The notes: a model not told the origin generated them from the sequence alone. 64,000 nt of DNA from Paraburkholderia agricolaris (GCF_009455635.1 NZ_QPER01000001.1:3720001-3784000), one strand, 5' to 3'. Counted from the stretch's first letter, positions 1 through 9,572 are shown. Program-made: numbers and translations.

Positions 1-746
1 TGCAACTGCCGCTGCAATTCGGCGACACGCTGCACGTCGTAGATATCGCCGGCCGAAATCGGGTTCACATTGTCGACGATCTGTTCCGGATAGCGCCGCG
101 TGCCGGATACGTCGAGCTTGCCCATTGTGAAGGTCGGGCCGCTGTCGAACGTCACCGACAATTTCGCTTCGTGCGTGCGCGGGTCGATCCGCGCTTCGGA
201 GTGGTAAATCTTCGCACCCAGGTAGCGGCGCGCCTGCAAGGCCTTGAGCGAGGCGTTTTTTGCGTCGTCCCAGTCGCTTTGCGAAAACGGATCGCCTTCG
301 TGTAGTGAAAACGCGAAGCGCGTGGCGTTTTCCTGCGCCGGGTCTTCGGTCAGCACCGGCCCGCGAAACGACAGCGCAATCGACGTAATGAGGGTTTGCG
401 GGCCGGGATCGACGCTCACGGTCACGCGCTTCTGGTCGTCGACGGTTCGCACGTCGGTCCGGACGACCGGCGTGAAATAACCCTGCGTGGCGGCCAGATC
501 GCGCACCTGCTGGGGCGTGGCGGTAATCAGAAATTCGAACTGGTCGTCGCTGATGTCGGGACGCTTGGCGAAGCGCGCCACGTCCAGGTGCGCTTCGAGC
601 AGCTTGCGCAACGAGCGCGGCGTGGCTTCGATATCGACCTTGTAGCTGGCGGCCGGGCGCCGCGCCGCATGCGCGTCGAGCGCGACCAGCATGAGGATGA
701 CGATGCCGAACGCCAGCCACGCGCGCAGCCCGCGCCGATTGGGCAT
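1..746 (-). CDS. tamA: TamA-like outer-membrane assembly protein, 5' part only
   Basis: About 248 N-terminal residues are present and the gene runs off the left edge. The ATG at 746 starts a signal peptide (Arg-rich start, hydrophobic core, then DAHAA). POTRA-type sequence follows, with segments such as LDVARFAKRPD, FDSGPTFTMGKLDVSGTRRY and DNVNPISAGD. In TamA/BamA-family proteins POTRA domains precede a C-terminal beta barrel, which would lie outside the window. TamA works with TamB in outer-membrane assembly. No good ribosome site precedes 746 and the frame stays open upstream, so a TTG start further 5' is possible. BamA is less likely because only a short POTRA region seems to lead on, but the barrel cannot be seen. 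Confidence 0.75.
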   Translation of the reverse strand, partial: MPNRRGLRAWLAFGIVILMLVALDAHAARRPAASYKVDIEATPRSLRKLLEAHLDVARFAKRPDISDDQFEFLITATPQQVRDLAATQGYFTPVVRTDVRTVDDQKRVTVSVDPGPQTLITSIALSFRGPVLTEDPAQENATRFAFSLHEGDPFSQSDWDDAKNASLKALQARRYLGAKIYHSEARIDPRTHEAKLSVTFDSGPTFTMGKLDVSGTRRYPEQIVDNVNPISAGDIYDVQRVAELQRQL

Positions 747-1229
747 CGGATGCCCGGGTTCGCCGCCGGTTTTGCCGCGCCGCAGACGCGGCTCTTCGAT
801 CGCACACCCCGTCAAACGGGACCTCCGGCCGTGGTTGATGAATTCTGTCGCTTGGGCGCGCCGCGGCGGCCGAAGCTCGCTATTTGACCACATCGGCGCA
901 GCCGCGCCATCTCTAAAAGGCTGTTTGCAGCATGTGGTGCGGCGCGCCTTTCGCGCCGACACACCGTGCTCCAGGCGACATCGGTTGCCGATGCGCACCC
1001 ACACGCGCAGGCCGGATTTCCGCGCCGCCCTGCCCGCCATGCGCCCGCCTTTGACGCGTCGCAGCAGCATGGGTTCCGGGCGATTTTGCAGGCCGGCCGC
1101 CGCCTTCGCCACCGTTTTTCGACCGCGCGCGGCGCATGCGGTAAAATTGTGGAATAGCAGCGATGCCGTGCGGGTTTCCGCCTGTTCCCGCCTGGCAGCC
1201 GCCATTCCCCCAATCACGGACGTCTAGCC
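747..1229. other. intergenic stretch with no recognised gene
   Basis: This 480-base gap lies between the divergent tamA and DUF3460 genes. Open frames on both strands give Arg/Ala/Pro-rich translations that match no family and look like GC-driven shadows. The likely content is promoters for the two flanking genes. Confidence 0.5.
1118..1147 (+). promoter_or_regulatory. candidate sigma-70 promoter for DUF3460-scpA
   Basis: TTCGAC at 1118-1123 and TAAAAT at 1142-1147 are separated by 18 bases, about 80 bases before the DUF3460 start. The -10 is good and the -35 weak. Confidence 0.35.
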
Positions 1230-1415
1230 ATGTATCAATCGGACATCACCCAGTTCCTGAACCAGCTCAAGCAACAAAAACCGAATCTGGAAGCTGAGCA
1301 GCGCCGTGGCCGGTCGCTGCTGTGGGACAAACAGCCGATCGACCTCGATGAACGCGCCGAGCAGAAAGCCTCGCGCGTAGAGCAGACGCCTTACTCGTAC
1401 TATCAAAACTTCTAA
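1230..1415 (+). CDS. DUF3460 family small protein
   Basis: This 61-residue protein is acidic to neutral, has no signal peptide or membrane segment, and ends in an aromatic tail (PYSYYQNF). It matches the small DUF3460 family of beta-proteobacteria as I remember it, whose function is unknown. It lies 4 bases before scpA, so the two are probably cotranscribed. The ATG at 1230 follows shortly after the candidate promoter. No catalytic motif is visible. Confidence 0.8.
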   Translation: MYQSDITQFLNQLKQQKPNLEAEQRRGRSLLWDKQPIDLDERAEQKASRVEQTPYSYYQNF

Positions 1416-1419
1416 GCGC

Positions 1420-2292
1420 GTGAGTCACGCCGACGAGGCAAAGGGCGTCGATTCGGCGCCCGACGCCGCGCTTGCCGCGCCCGCCACCGATTCGACGCCG
1501 GACACAGTTGACGGCATCGCTTTTGCACGCCTGTACGGCGAGCCGCTCTTCAAGCTGCCGACGGATCTGTACATTCCGCCGGATGCGCTCGAGGTGTTCC
1601 TCGAAACGTTCGAAGGCCCGCTGGATCTGTTGCTGTACCTGATCCGCAAGCAGAACTTCAACGTGCTCGATATCCCGATGGCGGACGTCACGGTCCAATA
1701 CCTCGGCTACGTCGATCAGTTGCGCCAGACCAATCTCGAACTCGCCTCCGAGTATCTGCTGATGGCCGCGATGCTGATCGAGATCAAGTCACGCATGCTG
1801 TTGCCGGTGAAAAAGGCCGATAGCGGCGACGAAGCAGAGGATCCGCGTGCGGAACTGGTGCGCCGCCTGCTTGAATACGAGCAGATGAAACTCGCCGCCC
1901 AGCGCATCGACCATCTGCCGCAGCTTGGCCGCGATTTCCTGCGCGCCGAGGTGTACATCGAACAAAGCATCACGCCGCGCTTTCCGGACGTGGATAGCGA
2001 AGACCTGCGCGCCGCGTGGGCCGACGTGATCAAGCGCGCCAAGCTCGTTCAGCATCACAAGATTTCGCGCGAGGAATTGTCGGTGCGCGAGCATATGAGC
2101 ACGATCCTGCGGCGCCTGCAGAACGCGCGCTTCATGGAGTTCTCCGATCTGTTCGACACGAGTAAAGGCGTGCCGGTGGTCGTGGTGAATTTCATCGCCA
2201 TGCTCGAATTGTGCCGCGAGTCGCTCATCGAGATTACTCAGGCCGAGCCGTTTGCACCGATCTATGTGCGCCTCGCCTATCTGCCGGCCTGA
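1420..2292 (+). CDS. scpA: segregation and condensation protein A
   Basis: ScpA is the kleisin subunit that bridges the SMC ATPase heads with ScpB in the bacterial condensin complex. The 290-residue product has a variable acidic N-terminus of about 60 residues, then the family signature FEGPLDLLLYLIRKQ, a helical region (ASEYLLMAAMLIEIKSRMLLP) and a C-terminal winged-helix part ending in PIYVRLAYLPA. The start is GTG at 1420, four bases after the DUF3460 stop; no ATG fits in the N-terminal region. scpB is not in the window. Confidence 0.93.
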   Translation: MSHADEAKGVDSAPDAALAAPATDSTPDTVDGIAFARLYGEPLFKLPTDLYIPPDALEVFLETFEGPLDLLLYLIRKQNFNVLDIPMADVTVQYLGYVDQLRQTNLELASEYLLMAAMLIEIKSRMLLPVKKADSGDEAEDPRAELVRRLLEYEQMKLAAQRIDHLPQLGRDFLRAEVYIEQSITPRFPDVDSEDLRAAWADVIKRAKLVQHHKISREELSVREHMSTILRRLQNARFMEFSDLFDTSKGVPVVVVNFIAMLELCRESLIEITQAEPFAPIYVRLAYLPA

Positions 2293-2440
2293 AGCCGCGC
2301 AATGGGGTTTGCGCGGGGGTTTACGTGCGCCATTGCTGCCGCAAACGCCTCGTTTCGGTGCGTCTCCGGAACAAATCCACTACAATCCGGCGCTCCGAAC
2401 CTGTCATTACCAGTGAGGCTGCGGGTCACGCAAAACCTGA

Positions 2441-3325
<885 letters not shown>

Positions 3326-3375
3326 AGCCATCTTAGTCTGCGCAAACGCGCATAAGAAGCCACAAGGGATTGGTC

Positions 3376-3762
3376 ATGCAACGCAACATGCTGAAGTCGA
3401 AAATCCATCGCGTCGCGGTCACGCACTGCGAACTGCACTACGAAGGTTCGTGCGCGATCGACGAAGACTTGCTGGAAGCCGCAAACATCGTCGAAAACGA
3501 GCGGATCGACATCTGGAACATCAACAACGGCGAGCGGTTCTCGACGTACGCGATCAAGGGCGAACGGGGCAGCGGCATGATTTCGCTGAACGGTTCGGCC
3601 GCGCGGCGCGCGCAACTGGGCGATCTGGTGATCATCGCCGCGTTCGCGGTGGTCGACGAAGCGGAACTGAAGGCAGGCTGGAAACCGGATCTGGTGTTCG
3701 TCGACGACAACAACAAGATCAAAGGCAGCCGCGATCACGTGCCGACCCAGAACTGGACCTGA
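3376..3762 (+). CDS. panD: aspartate 1-decarboxylase proenzyme
   Basis: PanD makes beta-alanine from aspartate and is a pyruvoyl enzyme that cleaves itself. Starting at the ATG at 3376 gives 128 residues and puts Gly24-Ser25 (motif HYEGSCAID) exactly where the family self-cleaves, which fixes the start over the TTG six bases upstream. [10 protein letters not shown] and [13 protein letters not shown] follow as in E. coli. The substrate-recognition region looks complete. Confidence 0.97.
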   Translation: MQRNMLKSKIHRVAVTHCELHYEGSCAIDEDLLEAANIVENERIDIWNINNGERFSTYAIKGERGSGMISLNGSAARRAQLGDLVIIAAFAVVDEAELKAGWKPDLVFVDDNNKIKGSRDHVPTQNWT

Positions 3763-3846
3763 GCCGAACCTGAACTGAACCCGAGCCGGCCTTGCGCCGC
3801 GCGGTTTCATCTGGCGGGCGGCCACGCCGCCGCCTGCCGATTCATA

Positions 3847-4485
3847 TCAAGCCTGTTTATTGGCGCCGTTGGTCCATTGGATGATCGGCTGCCACTGCTC
3901 CAGATCCTTGTCCACACGGCTTTTCGCGACATCCCACAAGGTCAGGCCGTGAGCCGCCAGCTGCACGTAATTCTGCGTGTCACGCAGATAGCCCAGCACC
4001 GGCAGCTTCAATCCCTCGACAAAGCGATGCAACTGCTCCGCTGAGCGCGTGCGCGAGTCGACGCGCATCCCCACCACGCCGATCTCGATCGCACCTTTCC
4101 TGACCGCCTTCTCCTTTGCCAGCCGCTCGAGAAAGTCTTGCGTGGCGAGAATATCGAACATTGACGGCTGCAGCGGCACGATCACCTTGTCGGCCAGATC
4201 CAGCGCGATACTCAGGCGATTGCCGTGCAACCCGGCCGGCGTGTCGATAACCGCATGTTCGAGACCTCTGGGCGGTTTGGCGGGGTTTTCAGGGTCGACC
4301 TCCCAGGTCTCGATGGGCGGCAGTGCGGGAGGCCGCAGCGACAACCACGCGTGCGCGGACTGCTGTTTATCCAGGTCCGCCAGCGCGACCCATTCCCCTT
4401 GCGCCGCGAAATAGCCCGCCAGATTGGTGGACAGCGTGCTTTTGCCCACACCGCCCTTCGGATTCGCCACCACGATCACCGTCAT
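3847..4485 (-). CDS. orphan ParA/MinD-type ATPase
   Basis: The 212-residue protein starts at the ATG at 4485, preceded by a GGGAG ribosome site. It opens with a deviant Walker A motif (ANPKGGVGKST, residues 7-17), has AVIDTPAG as Walker B, and has the Lys/Asp pattern of the ParA family. Such ATPases position DNA, proteins or flagella through dimerisation on DNA or membrane. No parB gene or parS-like site is next to it, so a partition role is not supported. The frame extends upstream of 4485 but that part is unlike the family. It converges on panD. Confidence 0.85.
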   Translation of the reverse strand: MTVIVVANPKGGVGKSTLSTNLAGYFAAQGEWVALADLDKQQSAHAWLSLRPPALPPIETWEVDPENPAKPPRGLEHAVIDTPAGLHGNRLSIALDLADKVIVPLQPSMFDILATQDFLERLAKEKAVRKGAIEIGVVGMRVDSRTRSAEQLHRFVEGLKLPVLGYLRDTQNYVQLAAHGLTLWDVAKSRVDKDLEQWQPIIQWTNGANKQA

Positions 4486-4696
4486 GAATTCTCCCGGAAA
4501 GATGGCTGGGCGCCGCCAGCCGGTTTGCCGCAGTTTGCTCTGACTTGGGGGCCGGTGTGTTCTGATCGATGCCGATTTCAGGTCCACCTGCCGATCTAGC
4601 CGTTGATAATATCGACAAATGCAGCGGGGCCGAAGCCCCCAAACGGCTATTGACCTTCCTACGTCACTGTTTTTTCTATCGAGGACCCCAGATCTC

Positions 4697-5116
4697 ATGA
4701 GCAAACTCCGTCCGGAATACACCGTCGAGCGCCTGCACGAACGTCAGAAGGGCAAGCTTCCCGGCTTGCTGGGTGTGCAGGTTCAGACGCTGGAGCAAGG
4801 CAGTCTGACTGCGGAACTGACCGTGCGCGACGAATTGCTGGCGCCGAACGGCTTTTTGCACGCCGCCACCGTGATCGGCCTCGCCGATACCGCCTGCGGC
4901 TATGCCTGTCTCGCGCATCTGCCCGAGACGGCGCGCAATTTCACGACCGTCGAGCTGAAAAGCAATTTTCTCGGCACGGCGACGGAAGGCACGATCCGCG
5001 CGGTCGCCAAGGCCGTGCATCTAGGCCGCAGCACACAGGTGTGGGACGCCACCGTCACCGATCCGAACGGCAAGGCGATCGCGCTGTTTCGCTGCACGCA
5101 GATCGTGTTGTACTGA
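4697..5116 (+). CDS. PaaI-like hotdog-fold thioesterase
   Basis: The 139-residue protein has the hotdog thioesterase pattern: LAPNGFLHAATVIGLADTACGYAC (Asn-Gly, His and Asp in the central helix) and FTTVELKSNFLG, ending in a strand with ALFRCTQIV. The family hydrolyses acyl-CoA esters; the substrate cannot be read from sequence. Start is the ATG at 4697. The fold core is complete. It is divergent from the ParA gene and followed by the AT-rich patch. Confidence 0.85.
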   Translation: MSKLRPEYTVERLHERQKGKLPGLLGVQVQTLEQGSLTAELTVRDELLAPNGFLHAATVIGLADTACGYACLAHLPETARNFTTVELKSNFLGTATEGTIRAVAKAVHLGRSTQVWDATVTDPNGKAIALFRCTQIVLY

Positions 5117-5262
5117 CGGATGCTGACTGACGCGGAGCGCGCGGCGCAGGGCTGGGAATGCCCGAAGCGCCCGGCGTCCGTGCGATAAAAAAGCACGCGG
5201 TCTTACGGCCTACCCGTATCAGGCAGGTAACGGTTTTTGAGCTAATTAACGCTGCGACCTGC

Positions 5263-5296
5263 GACCCGAGTCCCAAAGGGGATTGCGGGTCTTTTT
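5263..5296 (+). terminator. Rho-independent terminator-like hairpin
   Basis: GACCCG (5263-5268) pairs with CGGGTC (5286-5291), with inner CCC/GGG pairing, and is followed by five T. It lies about 150 bases after the thioesterase stop, so it ends either that transcript or a small RNA between them. Confidence 0.55.
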
Positions 5297-5478
5297 CCTG
5301 CCGGAGATATTTCCGGGAGGTGGCGGGCGCAAGATTTCTCGAATACAAGGCGAACCGGCCGAGACTCAAAGAATTTTGGCGGAAATACAGAGCTACGGCC
5401 AAGTGCCACATGCGCAAAGCGTCAATGTTCGGGAAATCGCCCCACAATCGCTGGCTTGCGGCGCAAGCAAATCCGAGC

Positions 5479-5506
5479 TATTTGCTTCCTCAAAACGAAG
5501 CAAATA
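5479..5506. promoter_or_regulatory. inverted repeat, candidate MmpA operator 1
   Basis: TATTTGCTTC (5479-5488) and GAAGCAAATA (5497-5506) form perfect 10-base arms spaced by 8. The same GAAGCAAA core recurs in the repeat next to the mmpA start, and single GAAGCA half-sites lie between (5530, 5562). Confidence 0.5.
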
Positions 5507-5625
5507 CATGATAATTGATGCTGCATAGTGAAGCACATCGGCATTTATGCATCCCTATGATGAAGCATATTAGCCTGTTCTGAGTCACTATAGCGACGCG
5601 CCATAAGCTTATTAGCTTCGATCTG

Positions 5626-5654
5626 GTGAAGCAAAAATTTGCTATTTGCTTCAC
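5626..5654. promoter_or_regulatory. inverted repeat, candidate MmpA operator 2
   Basis: GTGAAGCAAA (5626-5635) and TTTGCTTCAC (5645-5654) are perfect 10-base arms spaced by 9, ending 47 bases before the mmpA ATG. A further GCTTC at 5615-5619 pairs with the left arm. This placement suits autoregulation by the HTH protein encoded downstream; that is inference. Confidence 0.55.
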
Positions 5655-5701
5655 TATAGGATATTATTTTTTGTATTTTTGATAGCCTATAGGCCAGCAA
5701 A

Positions 5702-6163
5702 ATGGATTCCAGAATGAGGCAGCTCCGGCTTGAGCAGGTCCAGGCGTCGGTCGCAACGTACTCGGATTTGACCAACCGTCGCCCCCCGCCGCGTGGATGG
5801 CTAAAGGCCATCCGAGAGTCCTTGGGGCTCACCGAGCGACAGCAAGCCGATAGATTAGGCATTACCGGTTCGACCCTGCACAAGTCGGAGTTGGCGGAAG
5901 CAGAGGAGCGAATCACGCTCGGACAACTGCGCAAGTTGGCTGACGGGCTGGACTGCGAGCTGGTCTATGCTCTGGTGCCCAGAAAGCCGCTGACTCAAGT
6001 GGTCGAAGACCGGGCGCACTCAATCGCCCTGCAGGAAGTGAGTGGAGTTGCGCACACTATGAGTCTGGAAGACCAACGTCCGGCAACTGACCGACTTCGC
6101 AAACAGGTTGAGCAGAGAGCGGCTGAACTACTCCGCGGCCGCTGGTCCGACCTATGGCGATAG
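5702..6163 (+). CDS. mobile mystery protein A (HTH antitoxin-like)
   Basis: The 153-residue protein has an XRE-type helix-turn-helix at about residues 33-80 (GWLKAIRESLGLTERQQADRLG, with GSTLHKSE as the recognition helix). It matches the 'mobile mystery protein A' family named from its presence on mobile elements. It overlaps the Fic gene by 10 bases, the layout of a toxin-antitoxin pair. In the C-terminal third, TMSLED (residues 119-124) resembles the [S/T]xxxE[G/N] inhibitory motif of Fic antitoxins, with Asp in the last place; that similarity is only suggestive. The likely role is repressor and perhaps neutraliser of the downstream protein. Confidence 0.8.
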   Translation: MDSRMRQLRLEQVQASVATYSDLTNRRPPPRGWLKAIRESLGLTERQQADRLGITGSTLHKSELAEAEERITLGQLRKLADGLDCELVYALVPRKPLTQVVEDRAHSIALQEVSGVAHTMSLEDQRPATDRLRKQVEQRAAELLRGRWSDLWR

Positions 6164-6750
6164 CCTCAGACGAACAGGACGGCCAGACACCGCTCGACCC
6201 TAACGAGCTTGCGGGGCTGATACCGACACACCTGACCACCAAGAGCGACCTGAATGACTGGGAGCAGGAGAATATCCTGCAAGCCGCGCAATGGGCTCGC
6301 CGTCAACGCAAGGTCGATGTCCTCAGTGAAAAGTTCTGTCGCAACCTTCACAAGAAAATGTTCGACCAGACCTGGTCGTGGGCAGGCACGTTCCGCAAGT
6401 CCGACAAGAACATCGGATGTGACTGGACGCAGGTCAGCGTCAAACTGAGAAACCTTTTCGATAACACGCGGTGGTGGGGCGACAACGGCTCATTCCCTCC
6501 GGATGAGATTGCCGCACGATTTCACCGCGAGCTGGTATGGATTCATCCCTTTCCAAACGGCAACGGTCGACACTCACGAATGATGGCTGATGCGCTCTTG
6601 CGCAGCATGAAACAAGAGCCATTTTCGTGGGGCGGCGACGGAACACTGGTAAAAGCGGATAACGCCCGGTCGGATTATTTAACCGCCTTGCGCGCGGCGG
6701 ATAAAGGTGACTACAGTTTGCTCCTGGTCTTCGTGCGAAGTACTGCTTAG
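6154..6750 (+). CDS. mobile mystery protein B (Fic-domain toxin candidate)
   Basis: The 198-residue protein contains an intact Fic core, HPFPNGNGRHSR at residues 131-142, with the catalytic His, the phosphate-binding GNGR and both Arg. Fic enzymes mostly transfer AMP onto target proteins. The N-terminal TTKSDLNDWEQENILQAAQW segment is typical of the mobile mystery B family. The ATG overlaps mmpA by 10 bases, which implies coupled translation. It looks complete and active. Target and actual toxicity are unknown. Confidence 0.85.
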   Translation: MAIASDEQDGQTPLDPNELAGLIPTHLTTKSDLNDWEQENILQAAQWARRQRKVDVLSEKFCRNLHKKMFDQTWSWAGTFRKSDKNIGCDWTQVSVKLRNLFDNTRWWGDNGSFPPDEIAARFHRELVWIHPFPNGNGRHSRMMADALLRSMKQEPFSWGGDGTLVKADNARSDYLTALRAADKGDYSLLLVFVRSTA

Positions 6751-6839
6751 CCGTCGCACGGACAAGAAGGACGTCAAGCCATTTGTGACAGGCCACAGAG
6801 CTTGCTTACGCCACCCACCAGCGCCACCGTGCAAAAGAT

Positions 6840-7256
6840 TCAGGCGGCCACGGCGCGCGGCGCCTTCGCACCGCTCAACGCGAGCGCACCGTCGCCGAGC
6901 AGCGACTGCACCACCAGGGTCACCGCCCAGAAAGCCGGATATTCCCAGCCACCATGCGGCGACGCGAATCCCCAGCCGTTATGCAAGTGCTGCGACATCG
7001 CGCCGAGCATGAACGGCAACAGCACGAGCGCGACCCAGCGGACCTGCACGCCGAGCAGCAGCGCGATACCGCCGATCAGTTCGACGAACGCCGTCACATA
7101 ACCGAGCCAGCCCGGCAAGCCCAGCGAAACAAAAAACTGCGCCGTTCCCGGCAACGTAAAGACAAAAATCTTCTGCAAGCTATGCGCGAGATACAGGACG
7201 CCCAAGGCCAGACGAAGGAGCAAAGCGGCCAGATCGGCGGAGCGGTTCGAGTTCAT
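6840..7256 (-). CDS. DoxX family membrane protein
   Basis: The 138-residue protein has about four hydrophobic segments (LALGVLYLAHS, YVTAFVELIGGIALLLG, WVALVLLPFMLGAM, FWAVTLVVQSLLG) and the family's early LRLALGVLYLAHSLQKI. DoxX relatives are integral membrane proteins, some linked to quinone or thiol redox chemistry. Here the substrate is unknown. It stands alone between the Fic pair and cobQ. The start at 7256 has an upstream hydrophilic MNSNRSAD. Confidence 0.85.
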   Translation of the reverse strand: MNSNRSADLAALLLRLALGVLYLAHSLQKIFVFTLPGTAQFFVSLGLPGWLGYVTAFVELIGGIALLLGVQVRWVALVLLPFMLGAMSQHLHNGWGFASPHGGWEYPAFWAVTLVVQSLLGDGALALSGAKAPRAVAA

Positions 7257-7360
7257 GACGAGTCCTTTACGAGAGACGGCCCGCGGCGGGCGTCGACGTC
7301 AAGACTGTATTCGAACCAAATGGGGCGAAAAACCGCCTCCCAGACTTTGATTATTTCCCA

Positions 7361-7380
7361 ATGGGATTTAATCATCCCAT
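7361..7380. promoter_or_regulatory. short inverted repeat upstream of doxX
   Basis: ATGGGAT (7361-7367) and ATCCCAT (7374-7380) are perfect 7-base arms in an AT-rich spot about 105 bases upstream of the doxX start. It could be an operator or end cobQ transcription; there is no T run. Confidence 0.25.
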
Positions 7381-7394
7381 CCGCATGCGCGTCG

Positions 7395-8918
7395 TCACCC
7401 AATCGCCGCAAAAAGCTTCGACAAATCGAGATGCTCGGCAAGCGTGTCGGCGAGGCGGTCCAGCGAAGCCTCGCGCAACGCCGGGTAGTCGATTTTCTCG
7501 GCGTCGCTCAAGCCCGCCCACGCGAGCAGTGCGGCGCATGCGGCCGGCGTGTCGAACAGGCCGTGCACATAGGTAGCGAGGATTTGACCATCTGCCGAAA
7601 TCGCGCCGTCGGGATGAGCGTGTTGCGCGGCACCCAATTGCAGCGCGGGAGAATTCAGCGCCGGACCTTGCGTCTCGCCCATGTGAATCTCGTAGCCGGC
7701 GACCTCGGGTGAACCGGGTAAAGCAAGACGTCCTGTCACGTTCTTAAGCGTTTTCTCGCGCGTCAGCACGGTCGAGTAATCGAGCCAGCCGAGCCCCGCG
7801 CTCGTCCCGGGCGCGCCCTCTACGCCATGCGGATCGGCCACTTCGCGTCCAAGCATCTGCATACCGCCGCAAATTCCGATGACGCGGCCGCCGTAGCGCA
7901 AATGCCGCTGCAGCACCGCGTCCCAGCCTTGCGCACGCAGAAAAGCCAGATCGCCCGGCACATTCTTCGAGCCCGGCAAGATGATCAGATCGGCAGGCGG
8001 AGGCGGCGTGCCGCTTCGCACATAGTGGAAATCAACCTGCGGATGTGCGCGCAGCGCGTCGAAATCGGTGTGGTTGCTGATGTGCGGCAGCACCGGCACA
8101 ACCACCCGCAACGTCCGGCCCGTATCGCTGTTTTGCGCCGCGCGCAGTTCGGGTGGCAGCATGTCTTCGGCATCGAGCGTCAGACCGTGCAGGTAGGGCA
8201 CCACGCCGAGCACCGGTTTGCCGGTTTTCGCCTCGAGCCAGTCGAGCCCGGGTTTAAGCAAACTAATGTCGCCGCGAAAGCGGTTGATGATGAAGCCACG
8301 CACACGCGCCTGCTCGCTTTCCGACAGACACGCGAGCGTACCGGTCAAATGCGCGAATACGCCGCCCCGGTCGATATCGGCCACCAGCACAACCGGACAA
8401 TCGACCGCTTCGGCAAAACCCATATTGGCGATATCGCGATCGCGCAGATTGATCTCGGCGGGACTCCCCGCTCCTTCGACAAAGATCGTGTCGTACGACG
8501 CTTGCAGACGCGCATACGACTCCAGCACGGCCTCGAAGGCGACCGGCTTGTAGTCGTGATAGGCGCGCGCATCGAGATTCATGCGCGCCTTGCCGTGGAT
8601 GATCACTTGCGCGCCACGGTCGCTGGTCGGCTTGAGCAGCACGGGGTTCAGATCGGTGTGCGCGGCAATGCCCGCGGCCACCGCCTGCAAGGCCTGCGCA
8701 CGGCCGATCTCGCCGCCGTCGACCGTCACCGCGCTATTGAGCGCCATGTTCTGCGGCTTGAAGGGCGCGACCCGCACGCCGGCGCGGCGCGCCAGCCGGC
8801 ACAACCCCGCGACGAGCGTGCTCTTGCCCGCATCGGAGGTGGTGCCCTGAATCATCAGCGTGCCGCGCGGCACGGGTACGGGGTCATGCGGGGTCATGCG
8901 GGTCGAAATGGCGGTCAC
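7395..8918 (-). CDS. cobQ: cobyric acid synthase
   Basis: CobQ (CbiP) amidates four side chains of adenosylcobyrinic a,c-diamide with glutamine and ATP. The 507-residue protein begins with a dethiobiotin-synthetase-like ATPase ([18 protein letters not shown]) and ends with a class I glutaminase whose nucleophile Cys lies in [15 protein letters not shown] near the end holds a catalytic-type His. The start at 8918 could instead be the internal ATG at residue 8. It is divergent from cobU with 99 bases between them. Confidence 0.95.
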   Translation of the reverse strand: MTAISTRMTPHDPVPVPRGTLMIQGTTSDAGKSTLVAGLCRLARRAGVRVAPFKPQNMALNSAVTVDGGEIGRAQALQAVAAGIAAHTDLNPVLLKPTSDRGAQVIIHGKARMNLDARAYHDYKPVAFEAVLESYARLQASYDTIFVEGAGSPAEINLRDRDIANMGFAEAVDCPVVLVADIDRGGVFAHLTGTLACLSESEQARVRGFIINRFRGDISLLKPGLDWLEAKTGKPVLGVVPYLHGLTLDAEDMLPPELRAAQNSDTGRTLRVVVPVLPHISNHTDFDALRAHPQVDFHYVRSGTPPPPADLIILPGSKNVPGDLAFLRAQGWDAVLQRHLRYGGRVIGICGGMQMLGREVADPHGVEGAPGTSAGLGWLDYSTVLTREKTLKNVTGRLALPGSPEVAGYEIHMGETQGPALNSPALQLGAAQHAHPDGAISADGQILATYVHGLFDTPAACAALLAWAGLSDAEKIDYPALREASLDRLADTLAEHLDLSKLFAAIG

Positions 8919-8984
8919 GGAAGCTCAGGTCCAGCGATGAATAGCAGTGAATGCAGGCAACGAACGCGGCATTATCCCATCGTG

Positions 8985-9011
8985 CCGGCGCGCACTGCAC
9001 GCCGGTACAAT
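8985..9011 (+). promoter_or_regulatory. inverted repeat and -10-like site next to cobU
   Basis: CCGGCG (8985-8990) and CGCCGG (9000-9005) form an inverted repeat directly followed by TACAAT (9006-9011), seven bases before the cobU ATG. If TACAAT is a real -10, the cobU message would be nearly leaderless. Confidence 0.25.
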
Positions 9012-9017
9012 CACGCG

Positions 9018-9572
9018 ATGATTTCCCGCGACCTCACCTTCGTTCTCGGCGGCGCCCGTTCGGGCAAGAGCGTGCACGCCGAACAACTGGCGACCGACAG
9101 CACCCTGCCCGTCACGTACATCGCCACCGCGCGCGTGGTCGACGACGCCGAATTCAGCGCGCGCATCACGCATCATCGCGAGCGTCGTCCGGCGCATTGG
9201 GCTTTGCACGAAGCGGGCATCGATCTCGCTGGCGCCGTGTCACAAATCGATGCGCCCGGCCACTGTATTCTGATCGACTGCCTGACGCTGTGGCTCGCCA
9301 ACCTGCTGTGCCCACCCGACGGCAACGGCGTGCCGGTCGATCAATATCAAGCGCACTTTGCTGCACTGGAAGCGGCGCTCATCAACGCTAAAGGGAAGAT
9401 CATCGTGGTCAGCAATGAAATCGGGCTGGGCGTGGTGCCGCTCGGCGCGGCAACGCGCCTCTATGTCGACGAACTCGGGCGGCTCAATCAGCGCATCGCC
9501 GCGTTGAGCACCCACGTCACGATGATGGTCGCGGGCTTGCCGCTCAGCTTGAAAACCGCGGGCAGCGCGTGA
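9018..9572 (+). CDS. cobU: adenosylcobinamide kinase / guanylyltransferase
   Basis: CobU phosphorylates adenosylcobinamide and transfers GMP to give adenosylcobinamide-GDP. The 184-residue protein has the P-loop GGARSGKS near its start, the DCLTLWLANLL segment and SNEIGLGVVP, all family hallmarks. The start is the ATG at 9018 (MISRDLTFVLGG); the frame is open far upstream but that part is antisense to cobQ. It overlaps cbiB by four bases (ATGA). Confidence 0.96.
   Translation: MISRDLTFVLGGARSGKSVHAEQLATDSTLPVTYIATARVVDDAEFSARITHHRERRPAHWALHEAGIDLAGAVSQIDAPGHCILIDCLTLWLANLLCPPDGNGVPVDQYQAHFAALEAALINAKGKIIVVSNEIGLGVVPLGAATRLYVDELGRLNQRIAALSTHVTMMVAGLPLSLKTAGSA

Larger units (their letters stand above)
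5117..5701. other. AT-rich intergenic region before the Fic pair
   Basis: From about 5480 the base composition drops sharply below that of the neighbours (runs such as ATATTATTTTTTGTATTTTT). I see no convincing gene, tRNA or integrase. The region holds a hairpin terminator at 5263-5296 and an array of GAAGCA half-sites from 5479 onward. Open frames between 5158 and 5528 have no recognisable family. The composition suggests acquired DNA, but no attachment-site repeats were found. Confidence 0.55.

Noticed and set aside
812..1213. Minus-strand 133-residue frame between tamA and DUF3460
   Set aside because: No ribosome site or family, and the translation is Arg/Ala-rich as expected from GC bias.
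5158..5528. Small plus-strand frames upstream of mmpA
   Set aside because: They run through a terminator hairpin and the operator repeat and resemble no protein family.
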